Shown here: positions 1-7,524 of the stretch, piece by piece
How the letters are laid out: the number at the start of each line of letters is the position of its first letter
Position numbering within the stretch: position 1 is the stretch's first letter
NCBI RefSeq assembly: GCF_004364325.1
Contig: NZ_SOCP01000005.1
Span: 62,001 to 126,000, forward strand
Origin: Actinophytocola oryzae
Lineage (GTDB): Bacteria; Actinomycetota; Actinomycetes; Mycobacteriales; Pseudonocardiaceae
Direction of reading: 5' to 3'
DNA: 64,000 bases
Program-made: the position numbers and the translations under genes
Notes under the pieces: generated by a model
Databases searched by the model: none
Told to the model about the DNA's origin: nothing
Seen by the model: the letters and a program-made list of their open reading frames with translations, nothing else

Positions 1-149
1 CCCCATGTCAGCGGGACCGCCGCGAGCAGGGCGAGGAACGGTCCGAGGATGAAGATGTATGTCCCGATCTGCGGCCACAACCCGCGGGGCGCGCCGTGGA
101 TGGGGCGCACCTGGCGGTTCGGGCTCGCGACGTCTGCCGTCAGCTCCAT
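1..149 (-). CDS. fatty acid (acyl-CoA) desaturase, N-terminal part only
   Basis: The first 49 codons are visible; the rest lies beyond the window edge. After a short polar leader the protein reads PIHGAPRGLWPQ and then a hydrophobic segment (about residues 33-49). This is the usual beginning of actinobacterial membrane fatty acid desaturases, which use a di-iron centre to introduce a cis double bond into acyl chains. The catalytic histidine boxes are not in view, so the family call rests only on the N-terminal pattern. It is transcribed away from lsr2. Confidence 0.5.
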   Translation of the reverse strand, partial: MELTADVASPNRQVRPIHGAPRGLWPQIGTYIFILGPFLALLAAVPLTW

Positions 150-403
150 GGTGGACAAGTAAGTCAGACCTCGCTGAACAACGCACTACCTCGGGGACAA
201 ATGGGACCTCACACGAGGACGAACTCCCGTTCCGCTATGTTACGTGACGGGTCGTAACGGAACTACCGTGAGTGGTCCAGACCGGGTGATCCGGGAACGG
301 TTCGGAGACATGCCTCTCATTTGACGGACCCCGTAGGGCGGTTACGCAGCACCCTTACACAGGGTTCCACTCTGGACACACGACAAAACATAGGCGTTCT
401 CAC

Positions 404-432
404 TTGCGCTTATGGAGGATTCAGCAGATTAT
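404..432 (+). promoter_or_regulatory. candidate lsr2 promoter
   Basis: TTGCGC at 404-409 and GATTAT at 427-432 are spaced by 17 bases, a plausible sigma-70 type pair. Transcription would begin close to 439, giving a leader of about 60 bases. Each hexamer is only a moderate match. Confidence 0.3.
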
Positions 433-479
433 TTGCTCAGTTGCGAGCAACAAACCAGCGGGTATGCACGAATCGTGCA
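433..479 (+). promoter_or_regulatory. two dyads in the lsr2 leader
   Basis: TTGCTC (433-438) pairs with GAGCAA (445-450) around a 6-base loop. TGCACGAATCGTGCA (465-479) is a perfect palindrome of two 7-base arms around one base. They lie between the candidate promoter and the lsr2 ribosome site (AGGAG, just before 498). They could be protein operators or leader hairpins; the sequence alone does not decide. Confidence 0.45.
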
Positions 480-497
480 CGGGTCAGGAGCAGGTAG

Positions 498-899
498 ATG
501 GCACAGCAGGTATTGGTTCAACTCGTCGATGATCTGGACGGGACGGCGTCCACCGACGTTTCCACCGTCTCGTTCAGCCTCGACGGGGTGACCTACGAGA
601 TCGACCTGTCGGAGACGAACGCGGAACGGCTGCGTGGAAGTCTCGCCGAGTATGTCGAGTCGGCGCGGCGCGTCGGCGGCCGGCTCAAGCGAGGCAGCAA
701 GTCGGCGCAGAACGGCTCCGGCTCGTCCCATGACGCGGGATTGATCCGCGCGTGGGCGAACGAGAACGGATTCGGTCTCTCGGGACGCGGCCGAATCCCC
801 TCGCACGTGGTCGAGGCCTACAAGGAAGCGCAGGTTGCCGAGGAGCAGAAGGCCGCCAAGCCGGCCGCGAAGCGCCGCCCGCGGGCGAAGAAGGCCTGA
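498..899 (+). CDS. lsr2: Lsr2 nucleoid-associated protein
   Basis: This 133-residue protein has the two-domain Lsr2 layout. The N-terminal dimerisation domain (about 1-60) begins MAQQVLVQLVDDLDG, typical of the family. The C-terminal DNA-binding domain (about 85-120) contains SGRGRIP, the RGR AT-hook-like motif that enters the minor groove of AT-rich DNA. A basic, alanine-rich tail (KPAAKRRPRAKKA) follows. Lsr2 silences horizontally acquired genes and bridges DNA in actinobacteria. AGGAG lies about 8 bases before the ATG. The gene stands alone; a stem-loop follows its stop. Confidence 0.95.
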   Translation: MAQQVLVQLVDDLDGTASTDVSTVSFSLDGVTYEIDLSETNAERLRGSLAEYVESARRVGGRLKRGSKSAQNGSGSSHDAGLIRAWANENGFGLSGRGRIPSHVVEAYKEAQVAEEQKAAKPAAKRRPRAKKA

Positions 900-907
900 T
901 CGCCTTC

Positions 908-941
908 GCGGGTCCCGCGTATGTGGGAGCGCGGGACTCGC
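908..941 (+). terminator. stem-loop after lsr2
   Basis: GCGGGTCCCGCG (908-919) pairs with CGCGGGACTCGC (930-941) with one mismatch and a 10-base loop, 9 bases after the lsr2 stop. There is no T tract, which is common for actinobacterial terminators. Confidence 0.55.
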
Positions 942-1241
942 GGGTGACGGGGGGAACTTTCTGGTCCGGGGATGACCACACCCGCCGGGACCGCGCCTCC
1001 GACGACCGGCGAGTGCCGGGCCTGTCCGCCGTGACCACCGCGCACGGCGAGCACGCCCGGTGCGGCCGTGCCCACGAGCAGTCCGCAGGTCGTACCGGAG
1101 GCGCCACCGGCCCGTCGAGGCTGGTCACGGGGTTTCGACAGCACGTTTCACGGAGTGTCGACCGTCACACTCACCCCTCTCGGGCGGGCCTCCTATCACC
1201 CCGACGGGTGAAATGCCGGCGGATACCGGCCGGTGGGGCTG
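942..1241. other. non-coding stretch between convergent genes
   Basis: No ORF here resembles a protein; the open frames look like the random long frames of GC-rich DNA. Apart from the lsr2 terminator stem just before it, I see nothing assignable. Confidence 0.45.
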
Positions 1242-1973
1242 TCAGGAATTCGCCGCCCGGCCGCCGCCGAGGTGTTCGGCGAAGAAGGTCTCGATTCGCC
1301 GCCACGCGTCGGCCGCGGCATCCGGGTTCGGCCCGTTGTGCGTCGCACGCAGCAACGGCCGCAGCCACCCCGGCCCACCTTCGGCCTCGTTCAGGAATGC
1401 GTGACCCGCCTTCGGGTACTGCTTGACGTCGTGGACGACACCTGCTTTGGTCAGTGCGGCTTCCAGTTTCGCCGGGGCCGTGCGCAGCGGGGTGTCCAAC
1501 CCGCCGTAACTCCCGACGACCGGGCACGCGCCCGCCATTACCTCGTCCACGTTCTTCGGCAGGAAGCCGTAGTTCGCCGATACCGCGTCGTGCGTGTGGA
1601 CGGTCAGCAAGGCGAAGCCGCCCCCCATGCAGAAACCGATCGCGCCGATCTTGCCGGTGCATTGGTCGGACGACGCGAGCCACTTTCGGGCGGCCTCGAG
1701 ATCGGCGAACGCCCTGCCCCTGCCGGTCTGCATGGCCCGCATCGTGGAAACCAGGCATTTCCGCGCACCGCCCTGGCTGTACAGGTCCGGTCCGATGGTC
1801 AGATATCCGGCGCCGGCCAGTCGGTCCGCGTGCCTGCGCATGTTGTCGTCCAGGCCGAACGCCTCGTGGATCAGCAACACGCCCGGCCACGGCCCCTCTC
1901 CCGCCGGAGTGGCGAGGTATCCACGCAGCGGCCGCGAACCGCCCGGCTCAGGGGTGATCTCGATCATCGTCAT
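1242..1973 (-). CDS. dienelactone hydrolase family protein
   Basis: This 243-residue alpha/beta hydrolase begins MTMIEITP. The nucleophile motif is GFCMGGG (Cys about 115), as in carboxymethylenebutenolidase. The Asp in GGLDTPL and the His in AGHAFLN complete a Cys-Asp-His triad, and the early HEAFGLDDN and GPDLYSQ segments are family-typical. The family hydrolyses enol lactones in aromatic degradation, but many members act on other esters, so the substrate is unknown. The start was chosen because its ATG overlaps the methyltransferase stop (ATGA), implying translational coupling; the longer frame reads into the neighbour's shadow. Confidence 0.85.
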   Translation of the reverse strand: MTMIEITPEPGGSRPLRGYLATPAGEGPWPGVLLIHEAFGLDDNMRRHADRLAGAGYLTIGPDLYSQGGARKCLVSTMRAMQTGRGRAFADLEAARKWLASSDQCTGKIGAIGFCMGGGFALLTVHTHDAVSANYGFLPKNVDEVMAGACPVVGSYGGLDTPLRTAPAKLEAALTKAGVVHDVKQYPKAGHAFLNEAEGGPGWLRPLLRATHNGPNPDAAADAWRRIETFFAEHLGGGRAANS

Positions 1974-2821
1974 ACTCGGCGATCCTGCTCCGGATCGACG
2001 CGCTCTGCCACCGCCAACACCGCGAGGTAGCGACGCGTGACCGTGCCGCCGAGGTCGGTGCGGATGATGTCGGCGATGCCGTCCAGCAGCTTCGCACGGC
2101 GCTCGGGCGGCACCCGCAGGTACATCGAGTAGGTCGCCAGCAGTGCGGCGCCGTCCGCCGCGTCGTAGTCGACCGTCCACTCGTAGGACCGGATGCCCGG
2201 CGGCGTGAACAGCTCGCCGGCGTCACTCGGCCCGGCCTTCGTCTCCGCCTCGGCCCACAGCGTGCCGATGTCGTGCGCGGACGCGGTCACCTCGGCGAGG
2301 ATCGACGCGGCCGACACCGGCAGGCCGAAGTCGATCTCCGGGGCATACCGGGCGTGCAGATCGGCCGAGGCGCGGTAGACGTCGTCGAAGGTGGCACCCG
2401 CGACCGTGCGGTTGGTGGCCAGCACGATCGACGCGCCGGGTCGCAGGACGGCCGCGGCCTTCTTCCACCGCACCTCCGGCGCCACCCAGTGGTACGCGGT
2501 GGCCGAGAAGAGCAGGTCGAAGGTCCGACCGGCCGGGTCCCAGTCCTCGAAGCGCGTCACGTCGACGGTGAAGCCGGCGTCGAGGTTCGCCCGGGCCCTG
2601 GCGGCCATGGCGGGCCCGGGTTCGACGGCGTGCACGTGCCACCCCCGCGCGAGCAGGCCACGGGTCGCCTGGCCGGAACCGCAGCCGACCTCCAGCACGC
2701 TCGCGTCCGGCGGGGCACCGGTCAGCGCCGCCACGTCGTCGTACAGCTCCGCCGGATACCGGGGCCGCACCCGGTCGTACACGTCCGCCACCGCGTCGAA
2801 GGACAGGCCGATCTCGCTCAT
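1970..2821 (-). CDS. class I SAM-dependent methyltransferase
   Basis: The 283-residue protein starts MSEIGLSFDAVADVYDRVRP and has a SAM-binding motif VLEVGCGSGQATRGLL near residue 45. The acidic loop HAVEPGPAM and the post-motif LLFSATAYHWV are typical of the methyltransferase type 11/25 group acting on small molecules. The substrate is not predictable. ATG 2821 is preferred over an upstream start at 2866, which would overlap the divergent kptA start. It is the first gene of a two-gene unit with the dienelactone hydrolase. Confidence 0.8.
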   Translation of the reverse strand: MSEIGLSFDAVADVYDRVRPRYPAELYDDVAALTGAPPDASVLEVGCGSGQATRGLLARGWHVHAVEPGPAMAARARANLDAGFTVDVTRFEDWDPAGRTFDLLFSATAYHWVAPEVRWKKAAAVLRPGASIVLATNRTVAGATFDDVYRASADLHARYAPEIDFGLPVSAASILAEVTASAHDIGTLWAEAETKAGPSDAGELFTPPGIRSYEWTVDYDAADGAALLATYSMYLRVPPERRAKLLDGIADIIRTDLGGTVTRRYLAVLAVAERVDPEQDRRV

Positions 2822-2853
2822 GGGCCCGAGTCTGCCCGATAGGGTCGCCGTCC

Positions 2854-3381
2854 ATGCGGGACTCATCGTGGCGCGAGGCTCGGCTCAGCAGGACGATGTC
2901 GCACGCACTGCGGCACGAGCCCTGGCTCTACGAGCTGGAGCTGGACGACGAGGGCTGGACACCGGTCGCCGACCTGCTGGCGGCGCTGGACGTGAGCCGG
3001 GAGCAGCTCGAGGTCGTGGTGCGCGACAACCCGAAGCAGCGGTTCGAGCTGTCGGGCGACCGGGTCAGGGCACGCTACGGGCACAGCGTGCCAGGAAGGA
3101 TCGTGCGTGTTCCCGCGCTACCGCCCGTGACGCTCTTCCACGGCACCTCGGCGGTGACCGCGTCACTGGTACTGACCGAGGGCCTGCGGCCGATGAGGCG
3201 GCAGTACGTGCACCTGTCGGTGACCCGCGAGATGGCGGAATCCGTCGGACGGCGCAAGGGCACGCGGGTCAGGGTCCTGACCGTGGACACGGCGGCTGCC
3301 CGGGCCGCGGGTGTGGAGTTCCTGCGGGGCAACGAGTTCGTCTGGCTGGCCGAGCACGTGCCCGCCGCGTTCCTGACATAG
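2854..3381 (+). CDS. kptA: RNA 2'-phosphotransferase (Tpt1/KptA family)
   Basis: The 175-residue protein shows the full set of Tpt1 motifs: LSRTMSHALRH (20s), RARYGHS (about 75), LFHGTS (about 95), RRQYVHLS (about 115) and NEFVWL near the end. These carry the conserved Arg-His-Arg-Arg set that transfers a 2'-phosphate from RNA to NAD+, giving ADP-ribose 1'',2''-cyclic phosphate. In fungi this finishes tRNA splicing. Bacteria lack that pathway, so its natural substrate here is unsettled (capping or repair of 2'-phosphate or 5'-phosphate ends has been proposed). It diverges from the methyltransferase with a 32-base gap. Confidence 0.88.
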   Translation: MRDSSWREARLSRTMSHALRHEPWLYELELDDEGWTPVADLLAALDVSREQLEVVVRDNPKQRFELSGDRVRARYGHSVPGRIVRVPALPPVTLFHGTSAVTASLVLTEGLRPMRRQYVHLSVTREMAESVGRRKGTRVRVLTVDTAAARAAGVEFLRGNEFVWLAEHVPAAFLT

Positions 3382-3479
3382 GGGTGCGACCGGCCACGTC
3401 CCTTGCGTCATCGGTCCACTGGGGGGAGGAAACCTCTGACGCGACTGATGGGTCGTGGCCGGCCGCTTTCGCCGCCCGG

Positions 3480-3962
3480 CTACTTGGTGGGGGAGTCTCC
3501 GGGCTTGATGTTGGTGATCACCGGCTGCTGGCCCGCCGGAGCGGCGTGCCTCGGCGTCGGCGGGGCCCCGGCAGTCCTCGACGACACCGGAGTGCCGACC
3601 GGCTCTGCCACCGGCTGTGTCACCGTGGTTTCGTTGACCGACTCGCGCCGGTCCTCTTCCCTGCGCAGCTGCTCGGCGAGCTGGTCGCGCTCACGTGAAG
3701 CGACCTTGGCCTCGTTCCGCACCTCGCGGTAACGCGCGCGGTTCTCCCGTGCCCGCCTGCTGGCACCCGCGATCATCCACAGTCCGAGCAGGAACACGAC
3801 GGCCACCACCATGCCCGCCACGAACGCCTCCATCATGGTCGCGTTCGTCCAGTCCCTGCCGAACATCGTGACGGTCTGCTCAGCACCGCCGTTGTTGTAG
3901 GCGATCAGCAGTACGCCTGCGGCGCCACTCACCACCAGAAGCAGCAAACCGAGGATCAGCAT
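3480..3962 (-). CDS. small two-helix membrane protein with charged coiled-coil tail
   Basis: From ATG 3962 (AAGGAGGT lies about 9 bases upstream) the protein is 160 residues. There are two membrane helices: one right at the N-terminus (ILGLLLLVVSGAAGVLLIAY) and one after a 20-residue loop (FVAGMVVAVVFLLGLWMIA). A highly charged, probably coiled-coil stretch follows (RRARENRARYREVRNE), then a Pro/Thr-rich disordered tail. The arrangement resembles LapA/YciS-type (DUF1049) proteins, but I cannot confirm membership and propose no function. A GTG start at 3986 is possible but lies upstream of the good ribosome site. Confidence 0.7.
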   Translation of the reverse strand: MLILGLLLLVVSGAAGVLLIAYNNGGAEQTVTMFGRDWTNATMMEAFVAGMVVAVVFLLGLWMIAGASRRARENRARYREVRNEAKVASRERDQLAEQLRREEDRRESVNETTVTQPVAEPVGTPVSSRTAGAPPTPRHAAPAGQQPVITNIKPGDSPTK

Positions 3963-4076
3963 GCTTCCCGCACCTCCTTGTTCCACCCTGTTGCCGCTCG
4001 GTTACCCAATCGGGTGGACCTCAACCATCTTTTGTCACGCGACGTGTCGAATAGGCAGACAACCTATCTATTGACA

Positions 4077-4094
4077 GTGTGGTCTAGACCACAC
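4077..4094. promoter_or_regulatory. perfect palindrome, DasR (dre)-type operator
   Basis: GTGTGGTCTAGACCACAC is an 18-base perfect palindrome containing TGGTCTAGACCA, the dre core bound by the GntR/HutC-family regulator DasR. A TTGACA hexamer (4071-4076) abuts it on the left. With 17-base spacing the -10 position would be CAACAT (4094-4099), so a bound repressor would cover the promoter. Confidence 0.75.
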
Positions 4095-4097
4095 AAC

Positions 4098-5279
4098 ATG
4101 GTTGACATGCCCGCACCCTGCAAGCGGCTTGTCACCGGTGTCCTCGCTCTGCTGCTGGTGTTCAGCACCCAGTCCGTGCCCGCGACCGCCGCTCCCCCGT
4201 CCTTCACCCACCCCGGCGTGCTCGTCAGCAGGCCGATGCTCGACTTCGTCAGAGGCAAGGTCACCGCGAAAGCACAGCCGTGGCGCGCCGCCTACGACCA
4301 GATGGCCGCGTCGAGGTACGCGTCCCTGTCCAGGACGCCGAAGCCACGCGCGGTCGTCGAGTGCGGCCCGTACTCGGACCCCAACCTCGGCTGCACCGAC
4401 GAGCGCGAGGACGCGATCGCCGCGTACACGCTCGCGCTGATGTGGTACCTCAACCAGGACACCCGCTACGCCACCAAGGCGATCCAGATCATGGACGCGT
4501 GGTCGGCCACGATCGCCGACCACACCAACAGCAACGCGCCACTGCAGACCGCCTGGTCCGGTGTCTCGTGGGCCCAGGCCGCCGAGCTGATCAAGTACGC
4601 GTACGGGAACTGGCCCAACTCCGGCCGGTTCGGCACGATGCTGCGCAACGTGTACCTGCCGAAGATCGCAGGCGGCAACGCCACCAGCAACGGCAACTGG
4701 GAGCTGGTGATGATGGAGGCGACGCTCGGCATCTCGGTGTTCCTCGAGGACCGGACGACCTACGACCGCGCGGTGGCGAAGTACCGCACGCGGGTGCCCG
4801 CGTTCGTCTACCTCGCGAGCGACGGCGCACTGCCGAAGGCGCCACCCGGCAGCGGCATCGACACGCGCGACGAGATCATCCGGTACTGGCAGAACCAGAG
4901 CACGTTCTCCGAGGGCCTGACCCAGGAGACGTGCCGGGACTTCACGCACACCGGCTACGGCATCGCGTCGATCGCCGACTTCGCCGAGACCACGAGGATC
5001 CAGGGGCAGAGCCTGTACCCGGAGATCCAGGACCGGCTGCGCACGGCGATCGGGTTCCAGTCCCGGTACGAGCTGGAGTCGCCGCCGTCATGGCTGTGCG
5101 GCGGGGCGGTCAACCGAGGACTCGGCCCGGTGACCGAGGTCGGCTACAACCACCTCAACACGCGCCTGGGCATCACCATGCCGAACAGCAAGATCTACAC
5201 GGAGGGGCACCGCCCGCAGGGCACGAACAACCTGTTCGTCGCGTGGCAGACCCTCACCCACGCGCAGAACCCGAACTAG
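4098..5279 (+). CDS. secreted alginate-lyase-family polysaccharide lyase
   Basis: After a Sec signal peptide (RLVTGVLALLLVFSTQSVPATAA) the mature protein is a helical toroid of the alginate lyase superfamily (about residues 35-390). Family-like blocks are NSNAPLQTAWSGVSWAQAAELI, GNWELVMMEATLGISVFL and QETCRDFTHTGYGIASIADF, the last carrying the expected catalytic His/Tyr region. It should cleave uronic acid-containing or related polysaccharide by beta-elimination, though many actinobacterial members have no known substrate. ATG 4098 and ATG 4107 both fit. If the candidate promoter is right, 4107 would be translated leaderless. The start lies just beyond the dre-type palindrome. Its stop overlaps the convergent marR stop (CTAG). 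Confidence 0.8.
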   Translation: MVDMPAPCKRLVTGVLALLLVFSTQSVPATAAPPSFTHPGVLVSRPMLDFVRGKVTAKAQPWRAAYDQMAASRYASLSRTPKPRAVVECGPYSDPNLGCTDEREDAIAAYTLALMWYLNQDTRYATKAIQIMDAWSATIADHTNSNAPLQTAWSGVSWAQAAELIKYAYGNWPNSGRFGTMLRNVYLPKIAGGNATSNGNWELVMMEATLGISVFLEDRTTYDRAVAKYRTRVPAFVYLASDGALPKAPPGSGIDTRDEIIRYWQNQSTFSEGLTQETCRDFTHTGYGIASIADFAETTRIQGQSLYPEIQDRLRTAIGFQSRYELESPPSWLCGGAVNRGLGPVTEVGYNHLNTRLGITMPNSKIYTEGHRPQGTNNLFVAWQTLTHAQNPN

Positions 5280-5737
5280 GACGACTCCCGCTCCGCACGG
5301 AGCCGAGCCCGCTGCGCCGCACCGAGGTCGATGGTGCGGCGCATGTGGCGCGCCAGCAGGGAAAGCTCCCCGTCGGTGTAGCCGGTGAACATCTCGTCCC
5401 AGCCCTCGCTGAGTTCGGCCCACATGCGGCCGAACTCGCCGAGCCTCTCCTCGTCGAGCAGCACGAGCACCCGGCGGCGGTCCCGCGTGTCCCGCTCGCG
5501 GCGCACGTAGCCGCCGCGTTCGAGGCGGTCGACGAGGCGCGTCGCGGAGCCGCTCGTGAGGCCGGTCAGGTCGGCGATCTGGCCGGTGGTCAGGGGTTCC
5601 GGCTCGAGGGTGAGCAGGTTGAGGCACTGCACGTCGGTGGGGTGCATGCCGAGCCGGTCGGCGACGGCCTGGTTGAACAGGACGTAGGCCGCCAGGTACT
5701 GCCGGGAGACCTGTCTCAGCTCGGCCAGCCGGTCCAT
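5276..5737 (-). CDS. MarR family transcriptional regulator
   Basis: The 153-residue protein has the MarR winged helix-turn-helix (about residues 30-95). The recognition helix is in LTSGSATRLVDRLERGGYVRR and the wing is in RDTRDRRRVLVLL. Flanking helices form the dimer interface. ATG 5737 has GGGAG 5 bases upstream; a GTG at 5743 is the alternative. It diverges from the nmrA-like gene with two inverted repeats between them, so self-control and control of that reductase is the simplest model. The usual MarR ligand would be a phenolic or reactive compound. Confidence 0.87.
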   Translation of the reverse strand: MDRLAELRQVSRQYLAAYVLFNQAVADRLGMHPTDVQCLNLLTLEPEPLTTGQIADLTGLTSGSATRLVDRLERGGYVRRERDTRDRRRVLVLLDEERLGEFGRMWAELSEGWDEMFTGYTDGELSLLARHMRRTIDLGAAQRARLRAERESS

Positions 5738-5757
5738 TCGCACTCCCGGAGATTAGT

Positions 5758-5792
5758 TGCGTGACGCAGACATTGCGTCGTACGTTGTCTGC
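5758..5792. promoter_or_regulatory. inverted repeats between marR and nmrA-like gene
   Basis: TGCGTGACGCA (5758-5768) is a perfect 5-1-5 palindrome. GCAGACA (5766-5772) pairs with TGTCTGC (5786-5792) across 13 bases. They fill the divergent promoter, ending at the base before the downstream ATG. They are candidate MarR operators, inferred from position and symmetry only. Confidence 0.5.
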
Positions 5793-6665
5793 ATGACACA
5801 GATACTTTATCACGCAGTCACCGGCGCGACGGGTGCGCAGGGTGGCGCGACCGCCCGCGCGTTGCTGGCGGCCGGGCAGCGGGTCCGGGCCCTGACCCGG
5901 CGTCCGGCCGCGGCCACCCAGCTCGCGGCGTCGGGGGCGGACGTGGTGTACGCGGACTTCCGCGACCGGTCGTCGGTCGAGGCGGCGCTGAAGGACGTCG
6001 ACACGTTGTTCGCGGTGACCACGCCGTTCGGGTCGAGCGTCGAGCAGGAGGTCGAGGACGGCGCCACGCTGGTCTCCGCCGCCGCACACCTGCGGCACAT
6101 CGCGTTCACGTCGGCGACGAACGCCGACCGCGCGACCGGGATACCGCATTTCGACAGCAAGTTCCGGATCGAGCGGTTCCTTGTGGAACAGGACGTGCCG
6201 TGGACGGTGCTGGGTCCTGCCGCCTTCATGGACCAGTACGCGGAGCCGTGGCACCGGTCCTCGTACGCACGAGGGGTGTTGAGCGTGCCGTTGCCACCGG
6301 ACCGGCCGCTGGCGTTGGTCGCGACCGAGGACATCGGCGCGTTCGCGGCACACGTGCTGACACACCCGGAGGACTTCGCGGGCCGCCGGATCGACCTCGC
6401 GTCGGACGAGCTGACCGGACCGTCGATCGCCTCGGTACTGGGCGTGGCGCTCGGCAGGCCGCTGCGGTTCGAGGAGGCACCCATCTCCGTGGCGGAGCGG
6501 TACTCGCCGGACCTGGCGGCGATGTTCCGCTACTTCGGCGAGGTGGGCATGTCCGTCGACGTGGCCGCACTGCGGCGCGAGTACCCGATGATCGGCTGGC
6601 ACCGCCTCGCCGACTGGGCGGTGTGCCTGTCAGCACGCCGCGCACCCGAGACGCGGCGTCCGTGA
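5793..6665 (+). CDS. NmrA-like NAD(P)-binding reductase
   Basis: The 290-residue atypical short-chain dehydrogenase has a Rossmann motif VTGATGAQGG at residues 9-18, followed by RALTRRP, which favours NADP(H). Middle and late segments (TSATNADRATGIPHFDSKFRIE, WTVLGPAAFMDQYAEPW, ATEDIGAFAAHVL) match the NmrA/HSCARG group, which includes both redox sensors and quinone or ketone reductases. ATG 5793 is chosen because longer starts would run through the putative operator. It diverges from marR, its likely regulator. The stop precedes a convergent membrane protein gene by 5 bases. Confidence 0.82.
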   Translation: MTQILYHAVTGATGAQGGATARALLAAGQRVRALTRRPAAATQLAASGADVVYADFRDRSSVEAALKDVDTLFAVTTPFGSSVEQEVEDGATLVSAAAHLRHIAFTSATNADRATGIPHFDSKFRIERFLVEQDVPWTVLGPAAFMDQYAEPWHRSSYARGVLSVPLPPDRPLALVATEDIGAFAAHVLTHPEDFAGRRIDLASDELTGPSIASVLGVALGRPLRFEEAPISVAERYSPDLAAMFRYFGEVGMSVDVAALRREYPMIGWHRLADWAVCLSARRAPETRRP

Positions 6666-6670
6666 GGACG

Positions 6671-7018
6671 TCAGCCGGCGGACCCGGCGCGGCGACGACC
6701 CGCGAGGAACATGAGGAAGCCGACTGCGGCGCCGACCAGGGCCACCCCGGCCCCGAGCGCGATACCGACGGCGATCAGCACGAGCGTGAACAAGACGACT
6801 CGCACGGCTGCCGCACGCAGGGTGGGGGCAGTGTCACCGACCACCTGCTCCGCGACACGCAGCACCCGGTCCCGCAGCGTGGTGCGCGGTGGCGTTGTCT
6901 CACGGCGCGCTGGCGGGATACTCGGCTGCGCCGGCTCCTCTGGCACGGGAAGCCGAACGGACCTGCGCGTCTGCGGTTGTTGTCCTGCGTCCGTGGTTCT
7001 GTTCTCTTCTGGTGTCAT
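6671..7018 (-). CDS. small membrane protein, function unknown
   Basis: From ATG 7018 the product is about 115 residues. A polar, Pro/Arg-rich cytoplasmic half is followed by two close hydrophobic segments (VVLFTLVLIAVGIALGAGVALV and GAAVGFLMFLAG) and a basic end (RRRAGSAG). Nothing identifies a family. A longer frame starting at 7180 would add an unconserved-looking basic leader and has no better ribosome site, so the shorter form is preferred. Confidence 0.55.
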   Translation of the reverse strand: MTPEENRTTDAGQQPQTRRSVRLPVPEEPAQPSIPPARRETTPPRTTLRDRVLRVAEQVVGDTAPTLRAAAVRVVLFTLVLIAVGIALGAGVALVGAAVGFLMFLAGRRRAGSAG

Positions 7019-7524
7019 GGTGCTCTCGGGCCTCGTCCTGGTCACCGTTTCGTGCGTCCCCTCGCTTCTCCCGGTCGGTGGTTTCGGTGATAACGCCTGG
7101 CGCACGAGACGGTTACGCGGTCCCTTTGTCGGGGGCCACGTTCGGGGTAGATCGGCTTGTGTCCCCAGGCGCTCATCCATCTTCTCTTATTGATCTTGTT
7201 ACATGCCCGTGACCCACTGACTCGAACGATGAACGGTCCGTATAAATCGCTGAATGGACGACTACACCCAGTCAGCTGGGCCATGTGGCCGATGCCACTG
7301 CACATGCATACGAACCGTGTGTGTTCATGTGCAATTCACTTACGAGGGCCCCCGACAGGGTGAATATTGCTTCTCCCTCGAACGGCCCAACGCCAGCCGC
7401 CCGGGGATACAGGAACGTATCCACCGTTGCCGCCGAGGACCTTCACTTTCCGTCACGTTTTTGTCAGCTTTCGGAACGTGGCCTCCACTACGCTGGTTGG
7501 CACAAATCCAGCCTGGGGAGCCGC
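7019..7524. other. 506-base upstream region of the LRR-ROCO gene
   Basis: No gene is supported. This is one of the more AT-rich stretches of the window (for example 7180-7250). A TATAAA (7241-7246) could be a -10 element but has no clear -35. TGCACATG (7299-7306) and CATGTGCA (7326-7333) form an 8-base inverted repeat enclosing a GAAC/GTTC dyad, a candidate regulatory site for the ROCO gene. Confidence 0.45.

Larger units (their letters stand above)
150..497. other. intergenic region between desaturase and lsr2
   Basis: This 348-base divergent promoter region has no convincing gene. It carries the lsr2 promoter and leader dyads described separately. It also has an imperfect stem (GTTCCG and TTACG on the left, CGTAACGGAAC on the right, near 229-263) and a weak DasR-like site (TGGTCCAGACCG, 273-284, 10 of 12 matches to TGGTCTAGACCA). 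Confidence 0.5.

Noticed and set aside
273..284. Second DasR-like site TGGTCCAGACCG in the lsr2 upstream region
   Set aside because: Only 10 of 12 positions match and the palindrome is broken, so it is not listed as an operator.
752..1426. Frame running from lsr2 into the following gap
   Set aside because: It overlaps lsr2 in another frame and is rich in Arg/Gly/Pro without motifs.
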